Assembly: GCA_963513935.1 (NCBI GenBank)
Contig: OY740768.1
Span: forward strand, 530,404 to 594,403
DNA: 64,000 bases
Reading direction: 5' to 3'
Source of the DNA: Aphrophora alni
Taxonomy: Eukaryota > Arthropoda > Insecta > Hemiptera > Aphrophoridae
In this document: piece by piece, positions 14,401-25,890 of the stretch
Layout of the letters: each line of letters starts with the position of its first letter
Numbering within the stretch: position 1 is the first letter of the stretch
Position numbers and translations under genes: made by a program
The notes under the pieces: model-generated
Told to the model about the DNA's origin: nothing
Database searches by the model: none
What the model saw: only the letters and a program-made list of their open reading frames with translations

Positions 14401-15412
14401 TATTTAAATATATCCATAATAATAACTAAGTTAACAAAATTAATATTATATCCAATACTGATCTGTTCCATACATAACTTGTTTCCAAGGAAACATTGTT
14501 CAAATCTTTTGAAAGCTATAATTTATATTTAAATATATCCATAATAATAACGAAGTTAACAATTAATATTATATCCAATACTGATCTGTTCCATACATAA
14601 CTTGTTTCCAAGGAAACATTGTTCAAATCTTTTGAAAGCTATAATTTATATTTAAATATATCCAGAATAATAACTAAGTTAACAATTAATATTATATCCA
14701 ATAATGATCTGTTCCATACATAACTTGTTTCCAAGGAAACATTGTTCAAATCTTTTGAAAGCTATAATTTATATTTAAATATATCCATAATAATAACTAA
14801 GTTAACAATTAATATTATATCCAATAATGATCTGTTCCATACATAACTTGTTTCCAAGGAAACATTGTTCAAATCTTTTGAAAGCTATAATTTATATTTA
14901 AATATATCCAGAATAATAACTAAGTTAACAATTAATATTATATCCAATAATGATCTGTTCCATACATAACTTGTTTCCAAGGAAACATTGTTCAAATCTT
15001 TTGAAAGCTATAATTTATATTTAAATATATCTAGAATAATAACTAAGTTAACAATTAATATTATATACAATACTGATCTGTTCCATACATAACTTGTTTC
15101 CAAGGAAACATTGTTCAAATCTTTTGAAAGCTATAATTTATATTTAAATATATCCAGAATAATAACTAAGTTAACAATTAATATTATATCCAATAATGAT
15201 CTGTTCCATACATAACTTGTTTCCAAGGAAACATTGTTCAAATCTTTTGAAAGCTATAATTTATATTTAAATATATCCATAATAATAACTAAGTTAACAA
15301 TTAATATTATATCCAATAATGATCTGTTCCATACATAACTTGTTTCCAAGGAAACATTGTTCAAATCTTTTGAAAGCTATAATTTATATTTAAATATATC
15401 CAGAATAATAAC
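11421..15412. repeat. 123-bp satellite array, left segment
   Basis: Head-to-tail copies of an AT-rich unit. The common spacing, measured between successive GATCTGTTCC blocks (for example 12,258 and 12,381), is 123 bp. Each unit holds a hairpin-forming TGTTTCC-AA-GGAAACA, a 14-bp perfect palindrome TATATTTAAATATA, and AAGTTAACAATTAATAT. Variants differ at CCAGAAT/CCATAAT/CTAGAAT, at AATGAT/ACTGAT and at TAAG/CGAAG. With the right segment, and with the LINE removed, the array totals about 7.2 kb or about 59 units. A roughly 120-bp subfamily, with AATATATTCAATAATG replacing AATATTATATCCAATA, clusters at about 13,580-14,220. Confidence 0.97.
15402..15412. repeat. Target-site duplication, left copy (LINE insertion)
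   Basis: AGAATAATAAC here is repeated exactly at 17,107-17,117 on the other side of the LINE. It is ordinary satellite sequence, so removing the LINE and one copy restores satellite phase. Confidence 0.9.
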
Positions 15413-17106
15413 TTTTTTTTTTTTTTTTTAATTTTATTTATTCATAACCAATTTATAAACAAAATCGACCAATGATTCATTCTTAAATACTAAATCACAT
15501 TAGAGGATAATCATTATAATAATAACTTCCTTATTATTACTGAAGCAGTTCGTGAGGCTTAATCCTCTTGAGGCGGCGAACATTATCGGCCACTTCAAGC
15601 ACTGCTCTCATTTCTAAATTCTCATGAGTGAGAAGACGCAAATTGTGACTTATTGCACATTTTTTTCTTGATTTCCTCCTCAACAAGTCTGATGCTCAAG
15701 TCGCGATGTAAATCACCATTTCTAATATACCATGGGGCATTGACTATTCCCCGTAATACCTTGTTCTGGAATTTTTGAATTATTTGGATATTAGACTGCT
15801 TTGTGCAGCCCCATAGTTGTATGCCATATGTCCATACTGGTTTCAATATTTGATTGTATATTAAGATTTTATTCTGCACTGTAAGCCCAGAGTTACGTCC
15901 AAGCAGCCAGTAAAGTTTTCTATATTTTATTCTAAGCTCTTCAACTTTTTTCTTTACATGGACTTTCCATTTGAGCTTAGTATCTAAGGTCATCCCCAAG
16001 TATTTGGCATTGTTGGAGTAAGGAACAGCTTGAGCATTGATAAACAATGGATGGGTGATAATCTTCCTATTCGTAAAGTTTATGTGCGTTGATTTTGCCT
16101 CATTTAGTTTAATTCGCCAGCACTTTGTCCAGGTACTTATCTTATCCATTGCACCCTGTAGTCTACTCGTGGATTTCTCAATACAAGCATCAACAGCAAG
16201 GATAGCAGTGTCATCAGCAAATGTGGCAACAATTGAATCAACAACATCTGGAATATCACGCGTATACAACAAATAGAGCACAGGTCCAAGGACACTACCT
16301 TGCGGTACACCTGCTGTTATCCTCTTTAATTCTGAGTAGTCACAGCCATGACGAACTCGAAAGTACCTTCCTTTAATATACGATTGTAATAACTCAAAGT
16401 ACTGAGTAGGTAGGTCCCTGTGTAGTTTATATTCAAGGCCCTCGTGCCAAACCTTATCAAAGGCCTGGGCAACATCAAGAAAAACAGCTGAACATATTTT
16501 TTTCTCTTCAAGAGCTTTTTCAATTACATTGATAATACGGTGAATCTGATCTATAGTAGAATGCCTACGTCTAAACCCAAACTGATGTGTAGGAATCAGC
16601 TGTCTGTCTCGAATGATCGGCTCAAGCCTTCTTAGAAGCAGCTTTTCGAAGATCTTAGACATGACTGGTAGTAATGATATCGGACGGTATGATGTTACAG
16701 CGGAAGAGGGTTTTCCTGGTTTTAATATTAGTATTACCTCCGCAATTTTCCAATGGTGAGGTACATATTTCACCTTAAAGCAGGCATTTATCATATGTTG
16801 AAGCCTTATGATAGCCATGTCTGGGAGCTCTTTCATTATCTGGCCAGTTATAAGATCATATCCTGGTGATTTCTTTGCTGATATGTTGCACCTTATCATA
16901 TTCTTAAGCTCTTTTAGGGTCACGAATTGGATGTCTTTTTTGTCATTTCTATCTAAAGAACTGATATTTTCCTGATCTGTACTTTTTGGAAAGGGACTAA
17001 AAACACCGGCTAGATATTTAGCAAACAGATTCGCTTTCTGCATAGAGTTTGTGGCCCACAAACCATTCTCCATCTTTAATGGTGGATTTTGAATTTTAGG
17101 CCTCTT
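15413..17106 (-). mobile_element. 5'-truncated Jockey-like non-LTR retrotransposon inside the satellite
   Basis: The minus-strand element starts at 17,106 and ends in a poly(A) tail, read on the plus strand as 17 Ts at 15,413-15,429. Both sides carry AGAATAATAAC, the duplication expected of target-primed reverse transcription. It is truncated at the 5' end within ORF2 and so lacks the endonuclease domain. Its age looks modest, because the ORF is open over more than 480 codons with a single obvious frameshift. Confidence 0.93.
15537..17106 (-). pseudogene. Jockey-clade ORF2 reverse transcriptase, 5'-truncated and frameshifted
   Basis: This is the reverse transcriptase of a non-LTR retrotransposon. 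The frame is open from the truncation point at 17,106 through a first Met at 17,073. In order it shows SYRPISLLPVMSKIFEKLL, FGFRRRHSTIDQ, FLDVAQAFDKVWHEGL, AGVPQGSVLGPVLY, the catalytic FADD box (codons at 16,210-16,221) and a KYLGMTLDTKL thumb block. The C-terminal region ends in NGDLHRDLSI. A run of seven A's (T run 15,660-15,666) shifts the frame and stops it at 15,622. With six A's the frame would continue in a typical Jockey C-terminus to a stop at 15,537-15,539. The N-terminal endonuclease is missing. It cannot now make full-length ORF2. Confidence 0.93.
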
Positions 17107-20100
17107 AGAATAATAACTAAGTTAACAATTAATATTATATCCAATAATGATCTGTTCCATACATAACTTGTTTCCAAGGAAACATTGTTCAAATCTTTTG
17201 AAAGCTATAATTTATATTTAAATATATCCAGAATAATAACGAAGTTAACAATTAATATTATATCCAATAATGATCTGTTCCATACATAACTTGTTTCCAA
17301 GGAAACATTGTTCACATTGTTTTGAAAACTATAATTTATATTTAAATATATCTATAATAATAACTAAGTTAACAAAATTAATATTATATCCAATACTGAT
17401 CTGTTCCATACATAACTTGTTTCCAAGGAAACATTGTTCAAATCTTTTGAAAGCTATAATTTATATTTAAATATATCCATAATAATAACGAAGTTAACAA
17501 TTAATATTATATCCAATACTGATCTGTTCCATACATAACTTGTTTCCAAGGAAACATTGTTCAAATCTTTTGAAAGCTATAATTTATATTTAAATATATC
17601 CATAATAATAACGAAGTTAACAATTAATATTATATCCAATACTGATCTGTTCCATACATAACTTGTTTCCAAGGAAACATTGTTCACATTGTTTTGAAAA
17701 CTATAATTTATATTTAAATATATCTATAATAATAACTAAGTTAACAAAATTAATATTATATCCAATACTGATCTGTTCCATACATAACTTGTTTCCAAGG
17801 AAACATTGTTCACATTGTTTTGAAAACTATAATTTATATTTAAATATATCTATAATAATAACTAAGTTAACAAAATTAATATTATATCCAATACTGATCT
17901 GTTCCATACATAACTTGTTTCCAAGGAAACATTGTTCAAATCTTTTGAAAGCTATAATTTATATTTAAATATATCCATAATAATAACGAAGTTAACAATT
18001 AATATTATATCCAATACTGATCTGTTCCATACATAACTTGTTTCCAAGGAAACATTGTTCAAATCTTTTGAAAGCTATAATTTATATTTAAATATATCCA
18101 TAATAATAACTAAGTTAACAATTAATATTATATCCAATACTGATCTGTTCCATACATAACTTGTTTCCAAGGAAACATTGTTCAAATCTTTTGAAAGCTA
18201 TAATTTATATTTAAATATATCCAGAATAATAACTAAGTTAACAATTAATATTATATCCAATAATGATCTGTTCCATACATAACTTGTTTCCAAGGAAACA
18301 TTGTTCAAATCTTTTGAAAGCTATAATTTATATTTAAATATATCCATAATAATAACTAAGTTAACAATTAATATTATATCCAATAATGATCTGTTCCATA
18401 CATAACTTGTTTCCAAGGAAACATTGTTCAAATCTTTTGAAAGCTATAATTTATATTTAAATATATCCATAATAATAACTAAGTTAACAATTAATATTAT
18501 ATCCAATAATGATCTGTTCCATACATAACTTGTTTCCAAGGAAACATTGTTCAAATCTTTTGAAAGCTATAATTTATATTTAAATATATCCATAATAATA
18601 ACTAAGTTAACAATTAATATTATATCCAATACTGATCTGTTCCATACATAACTTGTTTCCAAGGAAACATTGTTCAAATCTTTTGAAAGCTATAATTTAT
18701 ATTTAAATATATCCATAATAATAACTAAGTTAACAATTAATATTATATCCAATAATGATCTGTTCCATACATAACTTGTTTCCAAGGAAACATTGTTCAA
18801 ATCTTTTGAAAGCTATAATTTATATTTAAATATATCCATAATAATAACTAAGTTAACAATTAATATTATATCCAATACTGATCTGTTCCATACATAACTT
18901 GTTTCCAAGGAAACATTGTTCAAATCTTTTGAAAGCTATAATTTATATTTAAATATATCCATAATAATAACTAAGTTAACAATTAATATTATATCCAATA
19001 ATGATCTGTTCCATACATAACTTGTTTCCAAGGAAACATTGTTCAAATCTTTTGAAAGCTATAATTTATATTTAAATATATCTAGAATAATAACTAAGTT
19101 AACAATTAATATTATATCCAATACTGATCTGTTCCATACATAACTTGTTTCCAAGGAAACATTGTTCAAATCTTTTGAAAGCTATAATTTATATTTAAAT
19201 ATATCCAGAATAATAACTAAGTTAACAATTAATATTATATCCAATAATGATCTGTTCCATACATAACTTGTTTCCAAGGAAACATTGTTCAAATCTTTTG
19301 AAAACTATAATTTATATTTAAATATATCCATAATAATAACGAAGTTAACAATTAATATTATATCCAATAATGATCTGTTCCATACATAACTTGTTTCCAA
19401 GGAAACATTGTTCAAATCTTTTGAAAGCTATAATTTATATTTAAATATATCCATAATAATAACTAAGTTAACAATTAATATTATATCCAATAATGATCTG
19501 TTCCATACATAACTTGTTTCCAAGGAAACATTGTTCAAATCTTTTGAAAACTATAATTTATATTTAAATATATCCATAATAATAACTAAGTTAACAATTA
19601 ATATTATATCCAATAATGATCTGTTCCATACATAACTTGTTTCCAAGGAAACATTGTTCAAATCTTTTGAAAGCTATAATTTATATTTAAATATATCCAT
19701 AATAATATCTAAGTTAACAATTAATATTATATCCAGTAATGATCTGTTCCATACATAACTTGTTTCCAAGGAAACATTGTCCAAATTTTTTGAAAACTAT
19801 AATTTATATTTAAATATATCCATAATAATAACTAAGTTAACAATTAATATTATATCCAATAATGATCTGTTCCATACATAACTTGTTTCCAAGGAAACAT
19901 TGTTCAAATCTTTTGAAAGCTATAATTTATATTTAAATATATCTAGAATAATAACTAAGTTAACAATTAATATTATATCCAATACTGATCTGTTCCATAC
20001 ATAACTTGTTTCCAAGGAAACATTGTTCAAATCTTTTGAAAGCTATAATTTATATTTAAATATATCCAGAATAATAACTAAGTTAACAATTAATATTATA

Positions 20101-20350
20101 TCCAATAATGATCTGTTCCATACATAACTTGTTTCCAAGGAAACATTGTCCAAATTTTTTGAAAGCTATAATTTATATTTAAATATATCCAGAATAATAA
20201 CTAAGTTAACAATTAATATTATATCCAATACTGATCTGTTCCATACATAACTTGTTTCCAAGGAAACATTGTCCAAATTTTTTGAAAGCTATAATTTATA
20301 TTTAAATATATCCATAATAATAACGAAGTTAACAATTATATTCAATACTG
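17107..20350. repeat. 123-bp satellite array, right segment
   Basis: This continues the same satellite in phase after the LINE. Some units carry AACAAAATTAA and TTCACATTGTTTTGAAAAC variants and are 126 bp. Because 126 is divisible by three, these create short repetitive open frames at 17,270-17,470 and 17,663-17,968 that I regard as accidental. The last recognisable unit decays at about 20,345-20,350 into unrelated sequence. Confidence 0.97.
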
Positions 20351-21030
20351 AGCTTGCTCGATACATATAAGCCTAACACATAAGCCCTATTGTGAAAAGT
20401 TCAATGCCACATAACAAAGACCCCCCCCCCCACTTCAGCAAGGCCTTGTTGAACCAGAAGTAAGTTAATAAGAACAAATTTCACTACAATCATTGTTCTT
20501 TAATTTGTAAAAATTACAGTGATGCAAAGATAAATTAATTCGGAAATTACCAGTCATATTTATTACGTAGAAAGGAAATATGATCAATCTGAGGGGATTT
20601 GAAATATTACACAAACTTTTCCACTGTAATTTTCCTCAGATGGTCAATTATAGTGATGGGTGTGTCAAACCAGAGCGAACCTAACTGACATGTATGTAGG
20701 CTTGGATTAGATCTTACCAACTCTGTTCTTTCCTAGGCTTGATGTTATTAGAGTATTTGAGGGCTAGAGGAGGAGTTTATTTTATATTCTTGCATATGTG
20801 GTTTGTTATGATTCATTTAAAAACAGTCTTGAAATGTGGCCAATAATGCTCACATACCAAATTTGATTATTATCGATCCACAAGTTTATACTTTAGAGCA
20901 CTGGATATAAACAGGCAGACAGACATCATCCCAGTAACTATTTATTTTGGACTCAGAAGAACTTAAACAGACGTATCCACAAAAATTACGACATCGATTT
21001 TTTTGACCAATCACATAACTTCATACTACA
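20351..21030. other. Unannotated flank of the satellite, with one dispersed-repeat copy
   Basis: No gene is seen. A 12-base C run lies near 20,421. About 20,713-20,805 resembles the dispersed family, with a TTCTTTCCTAGGCTTGATG block, TTAGAGTATTTGAGGG and TTTATTTTATATTCTT in the same order as at 25.8 kb. Confidence 0.5.
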
Positions 21031-22314
21031 TACAGGGTGATTCAGAAGGAAAGGGCAACTGATTTTAGAGCTACAAATAAGAAGAAATAAATTTTATTTT
21101 CGAGTTACGGCTAGCGAAAGATTTCGCCCTGATTTCTTCTCCAAGGGTCAAATTATACCATACTGAAATTCCAGGGACCCAAATGTAAGGGTAAATTTCA
21201 TGTTTTCATATATAGTTGTTAACTTAGCAATTGGAAAAAATGGGTCCCAGAACTGTACTTTAAGCAGTTTTCGAGAAAATTGACATAAAATACCAAAATT
21301 GTAGTAAAAAACTCACTTTTTTAGGTTAGGCGTAAATTTACTTAAATTTTTACGTTACGAATTTATAATATTCTGGAAAATATCACCTTAGCAAAACAAA
21401 TTGAAATGTATTATCAACTTGATGGAGAACATTTCACTAATGAAGTAAGTCAATGACTTAATGAACAGTTTGATGGTAAATGGATAGGACCTAGAGGGCC
21501 GGTTAATTGACCACCTATATCCTCAGACCTCACTCCATTAGATTATTATTGTGGGGGTGGATGGAAAATGAGGTTCACAAGCAAAACGTAGACACATGTC
21601 ATGTGATGAACTGATGCTCCTCGGGTTCTCAATGCTGCAACTATTCAAGGAACGCACAGTTCAAGTGGTAACACAAAGTCTACTAAAACGAATTGAAAAG
21701 GCATTGATCACAATGGTGAAATAATTTTTTTTAATGATTTATAAACCACTTGTAAGCAGCATTTTATCATAAACTGCACTGAATATTCTTGCTTCCTTCA
21801 GTTATTTTCTACATAACGAAAAAGTTTTTTCATTCTGTTAAAAATTAATCTGTTGGTTTATATTTTCAACTTTTATTTGTTGTCTATTGAATTTAATTAG
21901 ATCACTTTTTTCAAAATTAAATTCTCTGCAAATTCGGTATATAACTTTTATTTGATTAACAATTTAGCATAGTAAATATACGCCTAACTTTAAAATGTGA
22001 GTTTTTTACTACAATTTTTATGTTTTATGCCAATTTTCTCGAAAACAGCCTAAAGTACACTTCTGGGACGCAGTTTTTTCAATTGCTAAGTTCAAAAACA
22101 ATATGTAAATATTTACACTTATATTTGGGTCCATGGAATTTCAGTATGGCATAATTTGACTCTTGGAGAAAAAATCAGGACGAAATCTTTCGCTAGTCGT
22201 AACTCGAAAATAAAGCTTTTCTGGACCTATGTTTATATCAAGTTTTTTTCTTCTTAATTGTAGCTCTAAAATCATTTGTTAAAGTATTGCCCTTTCCTTC
22301 TGAATCACCCTGTA
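21031..22314 (+). mobile_element. Mariner-like DNA transposon with long terminal inverted repeats
   Basis: The left end TACAGGGTGATTCAGAAGG (21,031) and the right end CCTTCTGAATCACCCTGTA (to 22,314) are inverted copies. The similarity extends inward about 310 bp, to about 21,342 and from about 21,972. TA at both outer edges (21,031-21,032 and 22,313-22,314) fits the TA target-site duplication of the IS630/Tc1/mariner superfamily. The interior of about 600 bp holds only the 3' part of a transposase gene. Confidence 0.88.
21440..21725 (+). pseudogene. Mariner-like transposase C-terminal remnant
   Basis: Plus-strand reading gives NEQFDGKWIGPRGPV, a stop where a Trp is usual, then PPISSDLTPLDYY. 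This matches the WIGRxGPxxWPPRSPDLTPLDFFLWG block before the third catalytic acidic residue of mariner-type transposases in insects. A later frame gives VLNAAT and VTQSLLKRIEKALITMVK with a terminal stop near 21,722. Stops and at least one frameshift make it inactive. The N-terminal HTH and the first two catalytic Asp are absent. Confidence 0.75.
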
Positions 22315-22319
22315 TATTT

Positions 22320-24800
22320 GAGAAAGTAAAAGAGTGAAGATTTGTACATTTTAAAATTTGAACCTAGCATTTCACCATCACCTTCTTAAGGATTCATTTT
22401 TCAACCAATTATCACTCAAGATTTGGTAAAAAATGTATTATTCCATGAGATGTCAACCTCTCACAAAAAGTTCAGTCTTTCTTATTACAATTACTTAAGA
22501 TGATAAGAGTACTTATCACACTCTCCATTTTTTTTCAAAAGCCATCCTCATAAATTAGGTATACAATTTAATCTTTTTATAAGATTCTTGTGCGGAAATG
22601 TTAAATTTTAAATAGTTTGAACCACATCTATTTGAGAAATCAAGTGGAGTCATTTTGTCACACTCCTTTTCCCACCTAACCCTAAGAGATTTACAAACCT
22701 CTTCATTAAAAAACGATACAAAGTGATTGGTTTACAGCATGGTACTTACTCAGCTCTATCATACAATGTAATACAAACAGATTTTATAAATGTAATGCCG
22801 AAAAGTTGGTTTCTTGGGCCTTGTAGGAAATTATAATTGCATTGTCAGATCAAGGAGTCTTCCCAGTAGAATAAGGTTGATGTAAACAATTGTTATACAG
22901 GTTTTTTAAACCTCGTAATTGTGTATATAACAACTTTTTTGATGTCGGTTAAGGCCTAACTGGCCGTGGATGTGTATTTATTTAAAAATCTATTCTCTTT
23001 GTTTGTGTTAGTGTCTCGGCCCTACAGGAGCTCATAAAAATATGCAAATAGTTTTTTTTTAGGAGGTTAATGTTCAAAATTACATTATTAACAATAACTT
23101 CGCAATTAGTCATCATAGACAGATAGTGTTAAGTCCCAGTACATGCAGAATTGAAATCTGTAAATTTTTATTTAATTTAGTGTATTATTAATGGAATAAC
23201 ACGAAATATTAATACAATACTGTTTAAAATGGCCACCATTTAAAAATTTAGAATTAGATTTTTCCGAATTAAAATATGGTTCTTTATGACCACACAGTTA
23301 TGTTCTTATCTTATTATTTGTGGCAGTTATAGTGCTCCTTACAGACTGGACAGTCGGCATGTAGAATATCACTTGTTTGGTTTCCTGAGGTCAAAATATT
23401 TTATGATCACCAAACATAACCCTATACTTTAATGAGTACGTAATATTGGGTCATATTTTAGTCACATTCTTAAGACATCGAAAACTTCACAAAATACTCA
23501 CGTTCCAATACGATCCTTCCTTTGAAATTATAAAGTAAAACTCGTTTATATAAAACAAAAAATAATCTACAAATTTCCTAAACCACAATCCAGCCCAACA
23601 ATTTGAATTAGACCAATTATAGTCTACTTCTTCTTTTGTTTCTTGGAAGGTTTGACTTCAGGTGAGCTTTTAGGATTGTCGGGGATTTCCCTTCTCCTTC
23701 TACATCTTCCAGATGTCTGCTCTTCACCCTTCTTAGAAGTCATTTAGTCATGCTAGTCACTACTACTAGAGGTAATTTAACCTTCAATTGTCTTAAACTC
23801 ATCGGGTCTAGTGATTAAAAACTGTTTCTGAAAGTTGGCCTGCAAAGAGTTTCCCAATAATGTAGTCTATATCAGTGGCGTAACTACATTGATTCCCCCC
23901 CCCCTCGCGTACGTATAAGAATGTCGCCACCCCGCAACTTGTCGGCTCTAGATGAGCCCTTTTCAAACGTAAGAAATCCCACCCCACGGTCTTATATATA
24001 TAACTACTAATTGGTAGTAATTAGACATTATTTTTACTCTAAATTGAATTGAAACTAAACTTTACATAACCAAACTATCTCTTGGTAGCATTGTAATTAA
24101 GGGTGGAAAAATCAAGTTTTCCACCTTTTTACCACCAATTAAAGGGAAAGAAAGATGCAACTTTAACTAATTTTCTTTACGTGAAAATACTTGAAGACTA
24201 ACGTCTTGGTGGATAACACGAGCCCGTTCAAGTTCAATGCTCAAAACTGGAAGGAGAACTCAGTCTGAGGTTAAACATTGTATTCCTCAAATAAGTCTTG
24301 TACGGGGCAGCATTCAGATTGCGCAACCATGATTACGGTTTCAGACTTATAATTCGTAATTATATTATTATTTATGGAACAGTTTTATTAAGATATCTAT
24401 AATATAATGTTGTTCATTGTAAAATTTATTCTGATAATAAAATGTTTACTACATTTTATTTTTTGAATTCCTTTATATATTTTGTATGTGCCCGGGTCAC
24501 GGCGCCCCTTGATCTGCCGCATCCCTCCGTACAGCGGGGGTTGCGTGGTTGCTATAGGATTTCAAACATTACATAAACTAATTTAGAGTAGCTGAACTTA
24601 AATATGTAACCATAAAATATTTGTTACAGTTAACCTAAACACTCAAATCAGACTTCTACTGCAAATTTGTATCAGATTGTTTCATTCTTTTTTTTAAATA
24701 CTGAAACAAAATTTAGAATCAATTCTTTAAAAAACTATTTCTAATTTATTTTCATTTGTTGGAAAAGATCCAAAACAGAATTTTAATTGGTAAAGTTACT
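22320..24800. other. Gene-free region
   Basis: No coding gene is supported. A TGGCGTAACTAC-type sequence with a C run at about 23,874-23,915 and a GC-richer patch at about 24,490-24,545 (CCCGGGTCACGGCGCC) may be the ends of a hAT-like element. I could not show inverted ends or a target-site duplication. A TTTAAAATGGCCACCATTT motif lies near 23,225. Confidence 0.5.
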
Positions 24801-24801
24801 G

Positions 24802-24804
<3 letters not shown>

Positions 24805-24855
<51 letters not shown>
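24805..24855. repeat. (TA)n microsatellite
   Basis: About 25 uninterrupted TA dinucleotides. Confidence 0.97.
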
Positions 24856-24858
<3 letters not shown>

Positions 24859-25269
24859 TACAAATATTTAAAATATTTAGCCAAAATTGTAGTTAGACGT
24901 TGACAACTAACTGTCAAGGTAAAAAACATATGTCTTGTATATAGAAAATGATGTCAGAAATTAAAGTTCACAGTTAAAATTTAGAAGAAAAATATTCAAC
25001 TGTCAGTTTAATTATTAGGCCTATTAATTAGTTATTATTACTTCCAAAATTTGCTTTGTAAAAATAAAATAGTCTTAAAATGTATGCAATACCTAATTTA
25101 TATCAGAATATACAATTATAAGCAATTAAACTTTCAAGACAATAATAAAGAAAAGATAAAAATAAAATCAATATTTATAATCTTTTACGGAAAGAACATA
25201 AATGTATGAGCTTTTATAAAAATGTCTCATCTTTTATATATTTTTAAAAAATCAGTTTTATTCTCACTG

Positions 25270-25400
25270 AAGCGTAGCAATACCGAGGTATCCCAGCTGG
25301 ATCTACAGCTTTTTTATGTAGTCTTGGGTTAGATCCCTCTCTTTCATCTTACCTATCAGGTCTCTCTTGGAAGTTAAACCCCACGTTTTTTCTCAATCGA
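25270..25400 (+). repeat. Dispersed repeat family copy (d), first block
   Basis: In order: GCAATACCGAGGTATCCC, AGCTGGATCTACAGC, GTAGTCTTGGGTTAGATCC, CTTTCATCTTACCTATCAGG, TCTCTCTTGG. The reverse complement of the same order is found at 26.9-27.4 kb. A second block of the same family resumes at 25,740, suggesting that about 340 bp was inserted between the two, including the TTAGG tract. Confidence 0.7.
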
Positions 25401-25465
25401 ATTCCTTTCATTTGTCATAAAATGATGTTCTTAATACTAGGTTAAGCAAGAATCACAGCAAATAA

Positions 25466-25497
25466 GTTAGGTTAGGTTAGGTTAGGTTAGGTTAGGT
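25466..25497 (+). repeat. Interstitial TTAGG telomere-type repeat
   Basis: Six perfect tandem copies of GTTAG plus GT, which is the canonical arthropod telomeric pentamer TTAGG in rotated phase. It is too short to be a telomere and sits between two halves of a dispersed repeat. Confidence 0.9.
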
Positions 25498-25739
25498 GGT
25501 TATATACCCGTGGATAAGCGGTGTCATAACAACTATGTACTTTGTTTTCTTCCTTATTAATTTATTTCATTACTGTGTATCTATTCTATACCTAGAAATG
25601 CCGATAATAGTCTAATTTCTTGTAAACCAATACAAGCAACATTCATTTTTTTTAGTTTTAAGGTTATTTGGTTAAAAAACCGCATGTTTCTGACTAATTT
25701 TCTATTGAGAACATCATTTTATGACAACTGAAAAGGATT

Positions 25740-25890
25740 CGATTAAAACAAAGTGGGGTTAAAATTCCGAAAAAGTTCTTCGTTTGACCAAATTTTGTTC
25801 TTTTCCGACCCTGACACTATTAGAGTATTCAAGTCTTTATTTTATATTCTTTACTTCCTTTTGCTAACAAGGCGATGACAATAGAGAAGT
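25740..25890 (+). repeat. Dispersed repeat family copy (d), second block
   Basis: In order: TTGACC-like, TTTTGTTCTTTTCCGACC, CTGACACTATTAGAGTATTC, TTTATTTTATATTCTTTAC, AAGGCGATGAC. The same ordered blocks recur near 62.7 and 63.8 kb in the same orientation. Confidence 0.7.

Noticed and set aside
17270..17968. Repeated open frame with a 42-residue period in the satellite
   Set aside because: It exists only where 126-bp variants keep the frame; other units (123 bp with different bases) carry stops, and there is no start context or conservation of codons.
11421..20350. CRISPR-like array (regular repeats)
   Set aside because: Units are 123 bp and contiguous with no unique spacers; the context is a eukaryotic nuclear genome.
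23874..24560. hAT-like element suggested by a CAGTGGCGTAACTAC end
   Set aside because: No matching inverted end or 8-bp duplication could be found at the other side.
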